A stretch of DNA of 22,678 nucleotides from Coemansia sp. RSA 1804 (taxonomy: Eukaryota > Kickxellomycota > Kickxellomycetes > Kickxellales > Kickxellaceae): the NCBI GenBank assembly GCA_027578815.1, contig JANBTH010000270.1, forward strand, positions 1 to 22,678, read 5' to 3'. Below, piece by piece: positions 9,742-17,445 of this stretch. Position numbers and translations under genes: made by a program. Below the pieces are notes generated by a model that had not been told where the DNA came from, did no database searches, and saw only the letters and a list, made by a program, of their open reading frames with translations. The stretch's first letter is position 1; each line of letters begins with the position of its first letter.

Positions 9742-12700
9742 ATGCCTGCAAAGCGAGGGCATCCCGAGGGCGGGGACACGGCAGGTGTTGTTGGTCCTTT
9801 TGGAAAGACAGCAGCCCAGGAGGATGCGCATTCAGCGACCGCGGGGGAATCCAGCGCACGCAGGACGCGGCTGAATGAGGCGTACACGACGTACGAGCAG
9901 GTGCACCTGGCGACGGTGGGGCTCAGACGGGGCAGGGCAACGGCAGCAGCAGTGCACGAGTGCGCCAGCCGGGCGCTGGCGACGGTGAAGGCGGGCGGTG
10001 AAGCAAACAACAGCGCGGTGCGGCAGGCGGCGGTGCTGCTGGCCAGACAGGTGTGCGCGTACCCGGAGGCAGACACGGGCGGGATCGTGGGCGGACTGGT
10101 CCAGACGCTCGGCACCGCAGCGCCGGCGACCAGGAGCGAGATATACGGGGCGCTTGAGCGGATCCACGAGTGCAAGGGGATCTTCTCGGCCGGCGGGAGC
10201 GCCGCGGTGCCGGACCCGACGATGAGGCAGCTGGACGCGGCGGTGCGGCGGGACCTGAACCACGCGCAGCACCACCTGCGGTGCGCGGCGCTGGCGGTGC
10301 TCGCGCTGGTGTGGATGCGCACTAGCACCGACGATGGGCGCGGGGCCGGGCTGTTTGACGTGGTGTGCAGGTACACGGCGGACTCGCATCCGAAGGTGCG
10401 GCAGACGGCGCTGGCCACGCTGGCGCGGCACCACACGGTGGGCGCGCGGCTGGCCGTGGACACGTACGACGATTGCGTGGTGGCCACCAAGGACGACTAC
10501 GAGCAGGTGCGGCTGGCGGCGGTGGAGCTGGTGTGGATGGTGGGCACCGCGTATCCCGACCACCCCGTGGTGATCCACAAGCACGGGACGAGCGACACGA
10601 TCAGATTGCTGGACGACGCCTTTGTCAAGATCTGCGACATGGTCAACGACTGCTCCGTGGTGGTGCGCCAGCGCGCCTGCGCCATGCTCGGCCGCTTCAC
10701 CAACGTCGACGCCAAGTTCCTGTCGCAGACCTTCAGCAAGCAGGTCATGTCCAACCTCCGCCGCTTTGCTGCGCGCGCCCCGCGCGGGTACGCCGGCCGC
10801 AACCGCGGCGTGCGGACTGGAGGAGGCGGCGGCAGGGCGGCGATTCCCACGCCCGAGGGCGACGCCGACGTCGAGTCCGACGAGTTCCGGCTGCTGGACT
10901 CGGGCGCCGCCGGGGCGTTTGTGCACGGCCTGGAGGACGAGTACCAGGAGGTGCGCGACGCAGCCATCGAGTCCATCACCGAGCTGTGCGCCGCCAGCGC
11001 AGACTTCTCGGCCAAGGCCGTCGACTTCCTGGTCGACATGTTCAACGACAGCAGCGACCGCGTGCGCGCCTGCGCCATCCACGCGCTCACCAGCATCGGC
11101 GACCGCGCGCTGATCCAGATCACCGAGGAGCAGCTGTCCATTGCGCTGTCGGCCATGAAGGACTCGAGCAGCCGGGTGCGCGCCGGGATCTACCGCTTCC
11201 TCTCGGTGGCCACGCTGGCCAGGGCCGAGTGGATCGAGCGCCTGGTGGCCGGCTTCCGGGCCAATCTCGAGCGGTACGCCCACGACGACCAGCACGCCAT
11301 CTACGCGACGCTGCGGATGCTGGGCCAGAACCACTCGCACATCGTCTCGATCGCCTTTGCGCGCTCGCTGCTTGGGATCAGCGAGCACTACCTCAGTCGC
11401 GAGGCCCGCATCGACGACGCCGTGTACGCCGGCAACGTCATTCTGCTGATGAACACGAAGCCCCCGTCGCGCGCCGCCATTGCCGCTGCCCTGCCCGACT
11501 ACGTGTCCACGCATCTTCCGTACCTGCGCGACAAGTACCCGGGCTGCCTCCCTGCCGATATCGCCGACTCCGTGCCGCCGCGGCTCGGCTTCGTGAAGCA
11601 GATGCTGAGTCGCCCGCAGCCGGATCTGTCGATCGCGCAGCTGACGCTCGCCGACAGCCAGAGGCACGTCGACGGCGCGTTTGCGGCCATTGTCAGCGCG
11701 CTCGAGCAGGCGGCAGGGGGTACCGGTGACGATACAGCCGGCGTGGCCACGCTGCTTGCGCGGCGCGCGCGCGAGCTCGAGGCGCTGTGCACCGGCGACC
11801 CCGCGCCCGACCGGACGGAGCCCGACGAGCGGCACCTGGCCGTGGCGCACTACGCCCGCCTCGTCGGCCACATCCTCGACACGCAGACGGCGGCGGCGGC
11901 GGCGGCAGCAGCACCGATGCTTCCGTCTCCGCAGCGTCCGCGGCAGCTGGATCTGGCGGCGCGTGTGATGCGCGGCGCGTACGAGCTGGCCGGCCGCACG
12001 GCTGGACTCGACGCCGCCTGCAAGCACGCGCTCTCGGGGGCCCAGGCGTTTGCGCACGCAGCGTGGTTGGCAGCGCACGATCTCGCCGCGTACGACCGCC
12101 GCCTGGCCGACAAGATGGTGCGCGAGCTCCTGCGCCGCATGCGGGGCGCGGCTACCCACTGCGCCGGACAGCGGCTGTCCGAGCCGGCGCGCCGGCTCGA
12201 GGAGGCGTGGCTCGCGGTTCCCAGCAGCCGCAAAGATGGCGACGACGACAGAAGCGCCGATCCGGGCGGCATCCGCAGCGACTCGCCGCTGCTGGACTTT
12301 GAGCGCGAGCTCGCGGCGTTCGTCGCTGGGTTCCGCCCAATGCCCTTCATGCCCCCCGGGCTGTGCCGTCGGGCGCGGGCTCGCATCGCCAGCCAGGTGC
12401 AAACAGCAGCGCCCGCCAGCCAACAGCAGCAGCAGCAGCATTACCGGCAGCCGACCGAGTACAACCACGTGTTCCCGCTGCGGCTCTCGCTCAGCGCGGC
12501 CGTGGGCTGGGTGTCGCGACGCGGCCTGCTGGGCGTGGCCGTGAGTCTGCCAGCACAGCAGACGGTCTTCCTGGCGCCGCCCATGGAGTGCGTGCGTCCG
12601 CGCCAGCCGATGCACTGGGCCGTGGAATGGAGCGACGTTGCCGTGTCGCTGCCGCTGGGCTCCGGCGAGAGCACCGCCGTGCGGGTGTCGGTGGTGCTGC

Positions 12701-12906
12701 GGCTGCCTGCGCACGCCCCGTGGTCCGACGCCCTTGTGGTCCGCGGCGCCGCCGTTCCACCCACGCACTCCGCTGCCGACTACTTCCGCCGCCAGGCCGA
12801 TCCGGCGCTGCGCTTTGTCTGCGTGGACATTGCTGACGGGGGCTGCGCTGTCGGCGTCAACCCCGTCCACGTTGCGCCACCGGCATCCGCCCACACGCGA
12901 GTGTAG
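9742..12906 (+). CDS. INTS4: Integrator complex subunit 4 (HEAT-repeat protein)
   Basis: A 1054-residue protein. INTS4 is the scaffold that binds INTS9 and INTS11 in the RNA-cleaving module of Integrator, which processes snRNA 3' ends and attenuates RNA polymerase II transcription. The N-terminal half is a HEAT solenoid whose most conserved part matches human INTS4 block by block: DDYEQVRLAAVELVWMV, LLDDAFVKICDMVNDCSVVVR, FLSQTFSKQVMSNLRR, GAFVHGLEDEYQEVRDAA (near residue 393), VDFLVDMFNDSSDRVR (near 426), and AMKDSSSRVRAGIY. The C-terminal part (about 910-1050) is predicted beta-rich, as in the human C-terminal domain. Runs of Ala (717-724) and Gln (894-899) mark the variable middle. I chose ATG 9742; the frame upstream opens only at TTG 9733. 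No intron is visible. GC content is very high, which creates long but meaningless open frames on the opposite strand. Confidence 0.92.
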   Translation: MPAKRGHPEGGDTAGVVGPFGKTAAQEDAHSATAGESSARRTRLNEAYTTYEQVHLATVGLRRGRATAAAVHECASRALATVKAGGEANNSAVRQAAVLLARQVCAYPEADTGGIVGGLVQTLGTAAPATRSEIYGALERIHECKGIFSAGGSAAVPDPTMRQLDAAVRRDLNHAQHHLRCAALAVLALVWMRTSTDDGRGAGLFDVVCRYTADSHPKVRQTALATLARHHTVGARLAVDTYDDCVVATKDDYEQVRLAAVELVWMVGTAYPDHPVVIHKHGTSDTIRLLDDAFVKICDMVNDCSVVVRQRACAMLGRFTNVDAKFLSQTFSKQVMSNLRRFAARAPRGYAGRNRGVRTGGGGGRAAIPTPEGDADVESDEFRLLDSGAAGAFVHGLEDEYQEVRDAAIESITELCAASADFSAKAVDFLVDMFNDSSDRVRACAIHALTSIGDRALIQITEEQLSIALSAMKDSSSRVRAGIYRFLSVATLARAEWIERLVAGFRANLERYAHDDQHAIYATLRMLGQNHSHIVSIAFARSLLGISEHYLSREARIDDAVYAGNVILLMNTKPPSRAAIAAALPDYVSTHLPYLRDKYPGCLPADIADSVPPRLGFVKQMLSRPQPDLSIAQLTLADSQRHVDGAFAAIVSALEQAAGGTGDDTAGVATLLARRARELEALCTGDPAPDRTEPDERHLAVAHYARLVGHILDTQTAAAAAAAAPMLPSPQRPRQLDLAARVMRGAYELAGRTAGLDAACKHALSGAQAFAHAAWLAAHDLAAYDRRLADKMVRELLRRMRGAATHCAGQRLSEPARRLEEAWLAVPSSRKDGDDDRSADPGGIRSDSPLLDFERELAAFVAGFRPMPFMPPGLCRRARARIASQVQTAAPASQQQQQQHYRQPTEYNHVFPLRLSLSAAVGWVSRRGLLGVAVSLPAQQTVFLAPPMECVRPRQPMHWAVEWSDVAVSLPLGSGESTAVRVSVVLRLPAHAPWSDALVVRGAAVPPTHSAADYFRRQADPALRFVCVDIADGGCAVGVNPVHVAPPASAHTRV
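11890..11913 (+). repeat. Poly-alanine trinucleotide run in INTS4
   Basis: Five GCG codons then three GCA codons encode eight alanines in the poorly conserved middle of INTS4. It is a length-variable candidate. Confidence 0.8.
12421..12438 (+). repeat. Poly-glutamine (CAG) run in INTS4
   Basis: One CAA and five CAG codons encode six glutamines just before the C-terminal beta-rich part of INTS4. It is a short microsatellite. Confidence 0.8.
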
Positions 12907-12994
12907 ATACCCTGTTTTCCATCTTCGCTTTCATTTTCACTTTGTGCGCAAGCAGTACCATGTGGGAGTGGTAGGGGGAGACCTAATGCATTCC

Positions 12995-13004
12995 TTTATT
13001 TATT
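12995..13004 (-). terminator. Polyadenylation signals of STT3
   Basis: TTTATTTATT on the plus strand gives two overlapping AATAAA hexamers on the minus strand, about 33-42 bases beyond the STT3 stop and inside the 130 bp convergent gap with INTS4. Confidence 0.5.
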
Positions 13005-13017
13005 CATTCATTCATTC
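13002..13017. repeat. (ATTC)4 microsatellite
   Basis: Four tandem ATTC units lie between the convergent INTS4 and STT3 3' ends, merging with the AT-rich polyadenylation region. Confidence 0.85.
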
Positions 13018-13036
13018 ATCCTGTTCCTTCGGCCTC

Positions 13037-15316
13037 CTACGCCGAACCCCTGCGACCCGCCAGCGCTGCGACGGCATGGTGGCTGCGGCCGAGGTTGTCG
13101 AGGTCCTTGACCCTGTAGATGCGCACCATCCAGTTCTCCGTCGTGTAGGCCTCCTCGAAGTTGTCCAGCGTCACAGACGACGGGAGCTGCTGCTTGCGCA
13201 CGCGGTCAAACGCGCGGCCGCCCATGACCTCGTTGAAGCGGTAGTACGACATCTTGTGCATCAGCGACGCGCGCATCGCCGCGCTCGCCGAGTCGCCGAT
13301 GGAGTACTGGCCCTGGTCGTTGAAGAAGTCGTTCTCGCGCACGTGGTCGGGGTACACGCCCTGCGCGATCCGGATCATCCACAGGAACTTGTTGATGTCG
13401 TCGCCGGAGTACCCGAGCATCCCGCCAAACACCACCAGCACGTAGTTGACGTCCAGACTGCGTGCGATCGCGTACGCCGTGTCCTCGTCCGACGCCATGA
13501 TCCGCCCAACCGTTGCGATGTGCGTGTTGTTCCACGTGTTGTTGTCAACCAGCGTTGTGCGGTCCGCCATCCCCGCCAGCTGGTACCCGTAGTCCCACCA
13601 CGACAGCACCTTGGCGTCCGCCTCCGTGTTCTTGCGCAGCCAGTAGTACGCCTCGCGGAAATCGTCGATTATGTGCGTCGTGCCGTCGGGCGCCCGCGAC
13701 GCCAGCACCACCGACGGCGACGAGTACGCCGACGACGTCACCCAGCTGCAGTGCCACTGGTACATGCACAGAAAGTACAGAAAGTTCGCCATCACCGCCA
13801 CCCTTGGAACCAGTGCGTAGAGCCGCTTCTGCCTCGCACTCTGCCCTTGCTGCGTGTCTCCGCCGTCTGGTGCTGGCTGTGCGCTGCCATCCTGTGCACT
13901 CTCGCCTGCCAATCGCTTGGGCACCGCCTTTGCGGGGTTCTTCTTCTTCCTGTCGCCACCGCTGCCACCAACACTGTCGGTGCTGCTGTTAGCACTGCCG
14001 GTGCTGGCATCACTTGTCGGCCCCGCGCCCAGGAACGACTCAAACACGTTGGCCATCGAGATCCCGCCCATCACGCACACAATGGGCGTCAGCGTCAGCA
14101 TCAGCCGCACCATTACTCCCGCAAAGTACGACGCAAACAGCGCGTAGAGCACGAGGAACACGTGGTGGTCGGTCAGCTGGCGGAAGCTAAAGTAGATGCC
14201 GGCCGGGAACAGCCAGATCAGGATATTGAGATCAAAGAAGAAGTTGGTCCACGGCGTCGGCTGGTGCTCAGACACGGATGCGATGATCGGAATGTGCACC
14301 TTGGCATACGCCGTGTCCCACAGCGAGTAGAACCGTCCCGTCCACGGCGCAATGGCACCCGTGGCCGTCAGCACCGCAAGCCCCGCGCACCCGGCTGCAA
14401 ACGCCGCCACCACCGCCGCACGCACCAGCGTCTGGAACTGCTGCGCCGGCAGCTGTGCGCGCACAAGCCCTGCAAACGCCGCTATCTGCATCAGCCCGAA
14501 TGTGCCCAGCGCCGCCATGTGCTCGCTGGTGAAGGTCGGCTGGAACCCGACAAACGGAATCTGCATGCTGGCCAGCGTCCCCAGCACATAGAACGTCGAG
14601 TACGCCACGTACAGCCTGTTGCTGTACCGCCCCATCGCCAGCAGCGCAAACGCGTGCAGTGGGATCATGTTGATGATAAACACGTATCCGCCCCACGCCG
14701 ACACCATGTAAAAGTACGCTGCCGCCGTTACCGCCGCATACGCCGCCGACCCCAGTCGCACCGCTCGCAGCCACAGGAAGAACGTCAGCACCAGAAGGAA
14801 GATCGCGATCCCCTCGTTGTCGTACGACCCTGCCACCGACCGCGAGATGTATCCGGGCGCAATCCCCATGAACGCGGCTGCCAGGAGCCCCGCCGTCTCG
14901 CTCTGCACCTCCTTCCCCAGCTTATACGTTGCAACCGCCGTCAGCGCCGAGAATACCGGCGCCAGGAACACGCAGACGTTGCGCACGTCCACCGGGATAT
15001 TGACCGCATGGAGCGCGTTATTGATCGCCGCCGACGTCACCATGATCCCCGGGTATAACGTGCCGCCCACCACGCGCCCCAGCGGGTACCACGCCGTTTC
15101 GTCAAACCAGTTCCAGAACTTGTCAAACCCATTGTCCACCAGGTACCGCGTTGTGCGGTAATTGAACCACGGATCGAATTCGTGGATCACTGATTCGAAA
15201 CGTAGAACAGAGTACAGTCGTGACCCGATGGCTACGAGCGAGATGAGCCCCAGGATCCCTATGCGTAGAAGTGACGTCTGGTCCACCGCCGTCAGACCAA
15301 GCACCTTGCCCGCCAT
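13037..15316 (-). CDS. STT3: Oligosaccharyltransferase catalytic subunit STT3
   Basis: A 759-residue ER membrane enzyme that transfers the preassembled glycan from dolichol to Asn in N-x-S/T sequons. Catalytic residues are visible at the same numbers as in yeast: D48 in HEFDPWFNYR (yeast D47), D166 and E168 in GSYDNEG, E350 in SVSEHQPTPW, and R404 in VMVRLMLTLTP. The acceptor-binding WWDYG motif is at 573-577, followed by GMADRTTLVDNNTWNNTHI, which keeps the two overlapping sequons that are glycosylated in yeast Stt3. About 13 membrane helices precede a luminal C-terminal domain. A Ser/Gly/Lys-rich insertion (about 431-493) lies between MANVFESFLG and the next helix. I chose ATG 15316 (MAGKVLGL); the upstream 44 codons in frame are AT-rich and unlike the family. 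No intron. Confidence 0.97.
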   Translation of the reverse strand: MAGKVLGLTAVDQTSLLRIGILGLISLVAIGSRLYSVLRFESVIHEFDPWFNYRTTRYLVDNGFDKFWNWFDETAWYPLGRVVGGTLYPGIMVTSAAINNALHAVNIPVDVRNVCVFLAPVFSALTAVATYKLGKEVQSETAGLLAAAFMGIAPGYISRSVAGSYDNEGIAIFLLVLTFFLWLRAVRLGSAAYAAVTAAAYFYMVSAWGGYVFIINMIPLHAFALLAMGRYSNRLYVAYSTFYVLGTLASMQIPFVGFQPTFTSEHMAALGTFGLMQIAAFAGLVRAQLPAQQFQTLVRAAVVAAFAAGCAGLAVLTATGAIAPWTGRFYSLWDTAYAKVHIPIIASVSEHQPTPWTNFFFDLNILIWLFPAGIYFSFRQLTDHHVFLVLYALFASYFAGVMVRLMLTLTPIVCVMGGISMANVFESFLGAGPTSDASTGSANSSTDSVGGSGGDRKKKNPAKAVPKRLAGESAQDGSAQPAPDGGDTQQGQSARQKRLYALVPRVAVMANFLYFLCMYQWHCSWVTSSAYSSPSVVLASRAPDGTTHIIDDFREAYYWLRKNTEADAKVLSWWDYGYQLAGMADRTTLVDNNTWNNTHIATVGRIMASDEDTAYAIARSLDVNYVLVVFGGMLGYSGDDINKFLWMIRIAQGVYPDHVRENDFFNDQGQYSIGDSASAAMRASLMHKMSYYRFNEVMGGRAFDRVRKQQLPSSVTLDNFEEAYTTENWMVRIYRVKDLDNLGRSHHAVAALAGRRGSA

Positions 15317-15694
15317 CAGTTGTTGTTTTTTGCCTATTATTTGGTCAATGAGGAAGGTTGATGAGCGGAAATGAAGTTTTAAGATGAAAGCGGTTGGAAA
15401 ATATGAAAGCCAAAATAAAGAAGAATGAATTGGAAGCAACAGCAGCATACTGCATAAGAAATCCGGGATAAAGGCGCCTCGAGCATAACGTCAACAACAG
15501 TTGCCCATTTAGCATTCACCCAGCTTGCCTGACCCCCTTGATCATTCTACGCTGTGTTGTTGCTTGAAGATCGCGATTAAATTGCCTTCCATACTCCCTT
15601 TTTTGCGCAGCACAGCTTTTCTTCTTTTCTGTGTTGCATTTACACTAACATTTTCTCGGGGGGTTTTGCCTTCTTTCGTGCAATTGTCAGAGAT
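15317..15694. other. Intergenic DNA upstream of STT3
   Basis: This stretch holds the STT3 promoter on the minus strand. It includes one copy of a 32 bp imperfect repeat (15513-15544) found again before RPC1. Further right, T-rich stretches, an ACACTAAC branch-point-like element (15642-15649) and a CAG (15688-15690) could form a 3' splice site before the short open frame at 15695. I found no matching upstream exon with an ATG. Confidence 0.4.
15513..15544 (+). repeat. 32 bp imperfect direct repeat, left copy
   Basis: Matches 17696-17727 at 26 of 32 positions by eye, sharing the blocks CATTCA, AGCTTGC, TGA and CCTTGATCA. Looser similarity (AACGT...CCC.TTT) extends about 25 bases to the left in both copies. 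The two copies bracket the whole repeat tract. Confidence 0.6.
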
Positions 15695-15856
15695 ATGGAA
15701 CGTTGGCAACGAATCTCTTGGTCGTTTTATAGGGAAATTGTGGACGGTATCAATAGCACTGTAAAAGCGTGGTCTAACAGAACCAGTGGCCAACAAATAT
15801 CCCGAAATGCAGAGAAAGCATACTCAAGGCTAGAAAAAAAAAAGCAGAAGTTCTAG
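15695..15856 (+). CDS. Candidate small protein, 53 residues, unknown
   Basis: A short open frame begins at the first ATG after the STT3 promoter and ends in TAG. The translation is soluble-looking and Trp/Arg/Ser-rich with a Lys-rich end (starts MERWQRISWSFYREIVDG, ends EKKKQKF). It reads more like a protein than the longer overlapping frames. I recognise no family. The segment from REIVDGINS to SRNAEKA resembles the fragment RDIYSQFNS...SRNAHEA encoded at about 16117-16200, so it may be a remnant of the same gene family as the broken gene to the right. Its last codons run into the left end of the repeat element, so the original C-terminus may be lost. Being short, it could also be chance. 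Confidence 0.25.
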   Translation: MERWQRISWSFYREIVDGINSTVKAWSNRTSGQQISRNAEKAYSRLEKKKQKF

Positions 15857-16074
15857 ACTCCAAAATGCGTATGGTAGACATGTTTTTCTATTTTTTCTTT
15901 TAATAAAATAATACTTTAGGACTACCTAACAAAAAATTCTATCACAGCATCAAATACTGGTGCTTTTTATAACCACTGATCATTGGCTGTTTGAAAGAAT
16001 ATATTACTTGAGATCACATCCTAAGTGAGAAAATCCTATTCGTGATGATATTTGATGTTAACATAACAGACAAC
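15845..16074 (+). repeat. Repeat arm L1 (left arm of the first element)
   Basis: Carries TTCTTTTAATAAAA, GGACTACCT, a degenerate hairpin (about 15941-15993) around GCTTTTTATA, GAAAGAATA, AATCCTATTC, GTGATGATA and ATGTTAACAT in the same order as L2. The inner palindrome is shortened here. Its outer portion matches the inverted R2 arm better than it matches L2. Confidence 0.65.
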
Positions 16075-16077
16075 TAG

Positions 16078-16878
16078 TGTAATGCATTGTTGCAAAGCCT
16101 ATGCAATGGTGATATGCGGGATATCTACAGCCAATTCAACTCTGTTTTGCAGCAGCTTTCCAACACAAGTCGCAATGCTCATGAGGCAGCCAGTGCAGAC
16201 CTATTCCGTGTGTTTATACTTGCAAAGATGGGAACTACGTCTGTTACGATGACGTAGGAGATGTTAACATTTGATCGGAATGTTAACATTCGATGCAAAA
16301 GCCAACATCTCCGGCCATCACAAGTAACATTTTTCATAACGTCCCATTCACGAGCTGTTTCGGATGGCGCTCGAGGAAGCCGCCAGATGGAGCCCATATC
16401 GATTGTCGAAGGCGAGGGTGGAGTCGGCCGATTCGACTGGCGCATTGTCATTCCAGGAGAACTCGTACGTCGGGAGGGTGCAGTATCGGTGACAGTCGAG
16501 TTTAAGCACATAAACAAAAGGCAGGCAAGGAACCCCGGATACCCTGTGCAACAAGCACACAAGGCGCTCGATCAGATTATCACAACCGGCTATGCGGACA
16601 ACATCAGCGGAAGCCACAGAAGAGTGGACATTGGTGTTGCAATTGGCGATCGGAAAGTAGCAATCAGACAGCGTCTCTGGGAGCGAGCAGCACCAGCGGA
16701 GATAGCAGAGGCGCAGGAGAGGGAATGCAACATTGAAGGGTACCACCGGATTGCCAGACAAAGTGGTTTGTCGGTTGAGACGCTCGATCAGCAGCTGGCG
16801 GATTTTGACAATGCAGGCTGGGTTGACAGCCACGGGTGGATGACCATGGCAGCCAGCGAAGGATTTAGAGTACTGTAG
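16078..16878 (+). pseudogene. Broken AAA-ATPase-like/PD-(D/E)XK nuclease family gene, C-terminal part
   Basis: Two coding-like segments lie in the same frame. Segment 1 (16078-16254) reads NALLQSLCNGD, MRDIYSQFNSVL, then ADLFRVFILAKMG. Segment 2 (about 16345-16878) reads SIVEGEGGVGRFDWRIVIP, VSVTVEFKHI, KALDQIITTGYAD, then VDIGVAIGDRKVAIRQ, and ends in a stop. This matches the layout of the nuclease-like C-terminus of AAA-ATPase-like/DUF1703 proteins: a D then about 21 residues then ExK (D59, E80, K82 counted from ATG 16261), followed by the QI..Y helix. The N-terminal ATPase part is absent; L1 lies in its place. A palindromic module (16231-16345) carrying an in-frame TAG (16255-16257) separates the two segments. 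Another frame just after the module reads HELFRMALEEAARWSP, suggesting an additional frameshift. A functional short protein from ATG 16261 cannot be excluded but is less likely. Confidence 0.55.
16231..16345. repeat. Palindromic module B, copy in arm R1
   Basis: This self-complementary unit has inner stem GGAGATGTT (16257-16265) / AACATCTCC (16304-16312), flanked by GATGAC/GCCATC and, further out, TGTTAC/GTAACA and ACGT plus GGGA/TCCC. The loop contains two ATGTTAACAT-type palindromes. It is closely similar to 17315-17402 and, inverted, to 17191-17260. It interrupts the nuclease-family coding segments. Confidence 0.7.
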
Positions 16879-16995
16879 TGTATTAACAATGGGAAATACA
16901 TACTTGTTGAGTATTCAGAGTCAGAGTAGGAAATAGAAACTCCCGGAAACTGGTAGTCAAGTATTCTGCCAAACGCAGGAACACTACATGGGCTA
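16872..16995 (-). repeat. Probable outer part of repeat arm R1
   Basis: Shares GTAGTGTATT, a purine-rich GGAA segment and GGTAGTC in the same order and similar spacing as R2 (17430-17516), but the hairpin present there is not recognisable. Homology is likely but weak. Confidence 0.4.
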
Positions 16996-17099
16996 GCATT
17001 GTGGGAGATTTTCTGCGCTCATACATAGAAATTCTATCGTAGTCTTATATTGTTCTTTTAATAAATAACCATAGAAACTACCTCCGGAAAACCTCCTTC

Positions 17100-17150
17100 T
17101 TCAATAGTGAATATCGGTGCTTTTATAGCCACCGATCATTCACTATTGAA
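17100..17150. repeat. Hairpin A in arm L2
   Basis: A 20 bp stem with a single bulged base: TTCAATAGTGAAT plus ATCGGTG pairs with CACCGAT, C, ATTCACTATTGAA. The loop is about 10 nt, CTTTTATAGC. The equivalent hairpin in R2 has a different stem sequence but is equally well paired. Confidence 0.85.
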
Positions 17151-17190
17151 AAGAATACACTAATAAAGAATCTAATCCTATTAGAAAAAT

Positions 17191-17260
17191 GTTATTTGCG
17201 ATGACATGAGATGTTAACTTTTGCATCAAATGTTAACATCTTGTCCGTCATCATAACAAA
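17191..17260. repeat. Palindromic module B, copy in arm L2
   Basis: GTTAT and GATGAC (17200-17205) pair with GTCATC (17247-17252) and ATAAC. AGATGTTAAC (17209-17218) pairs with GTTAACATCT (17232-17241). The loop is short. Confidence 0.75.
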
Positions 17261-17314
17261 TTCCCAGATAACTCAATACTAACGCCTCAGGCAATGTTTG
17301 CACGCTGGAGAAAG

Positions 17315-17402
17315 ATTGTTATGATGACATCAGAGTTGTTAACATTTGATCGGAATGTTAACATCTGATGCAAAAGTTAATAACTCTGGTCATCACAAGT
17401 AG
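17315..17402. repeat. Palindromic module B, copy in arm R2
   Basis: GATGAC (17323-17328) pairs with GTCATC (17389-17394), and AGAGTT (17332-17337) pairs with AACTCT (17382-17387). The loop again carries GTTAACATTTGATCGG and GATGCAAAAG, as in the R1 copy. Confidence 0.75.
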
Positions 17403-17445
17403 TACTTTTCTTATTAGGATTTGATCTATAGTAGTGTATTCCTTT

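Larger units (their letters stand above)
17031..17262 (+). repeat. Repeat arm L2 (left arm of the second element)
   Basis: Imperfect inverted copy of R2 (17312-17586) along most of its length. It includes TCGTAG, CTTTTAATAAA, ACTACCT, GGAAAAC, TCCTTC, hairpin A, GAATACACTA, AATCCTA and module B. Together with R2 it forms an element of about 550 bp with no coding capacity. Confidence 0.75.

Noticed and set aside
9832..12894. Open frame of 1020 codons on the minus strand across INTS4
   Set aside because: It mirrors the GC-rich third positions of INTS4. The translation is His/Arg/Val-rich and repetitive with no recognisable domain, while the sense frame is clearly INTS4.
12638..15058. Open frame of 806 codons on the plus strand over the INTS4 end and STT3
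   Set aside because: Antisense to STT3, with arginine- and histidine-rich low-complexity translation; it arises from GC bias.
7794..15316. N-glycosylation gene cluster (ALG7 with STT3)
   Set aside because: The two genes are about 3.6 kb apart with INTS4 between them and separate promoters. Two pathway members near each other is not enough to claim a functional cluster.
15317..15448. 44-residue N-terminal extension of STT3
   Set aside because: Starts from a non-ATG codon and lies in AT-rich upstream DNA. MAGKVLGL at 15316 gives the expected family N-terminus.
15542..15796. 84-codon minus-strand frame and 79-codon plus-strand frame (15525-15764)
   Set aside because: Both overlap the more protein-like 53-residue frame, and neither has a recognisable motif. 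The plus-strand one begins at TTG.
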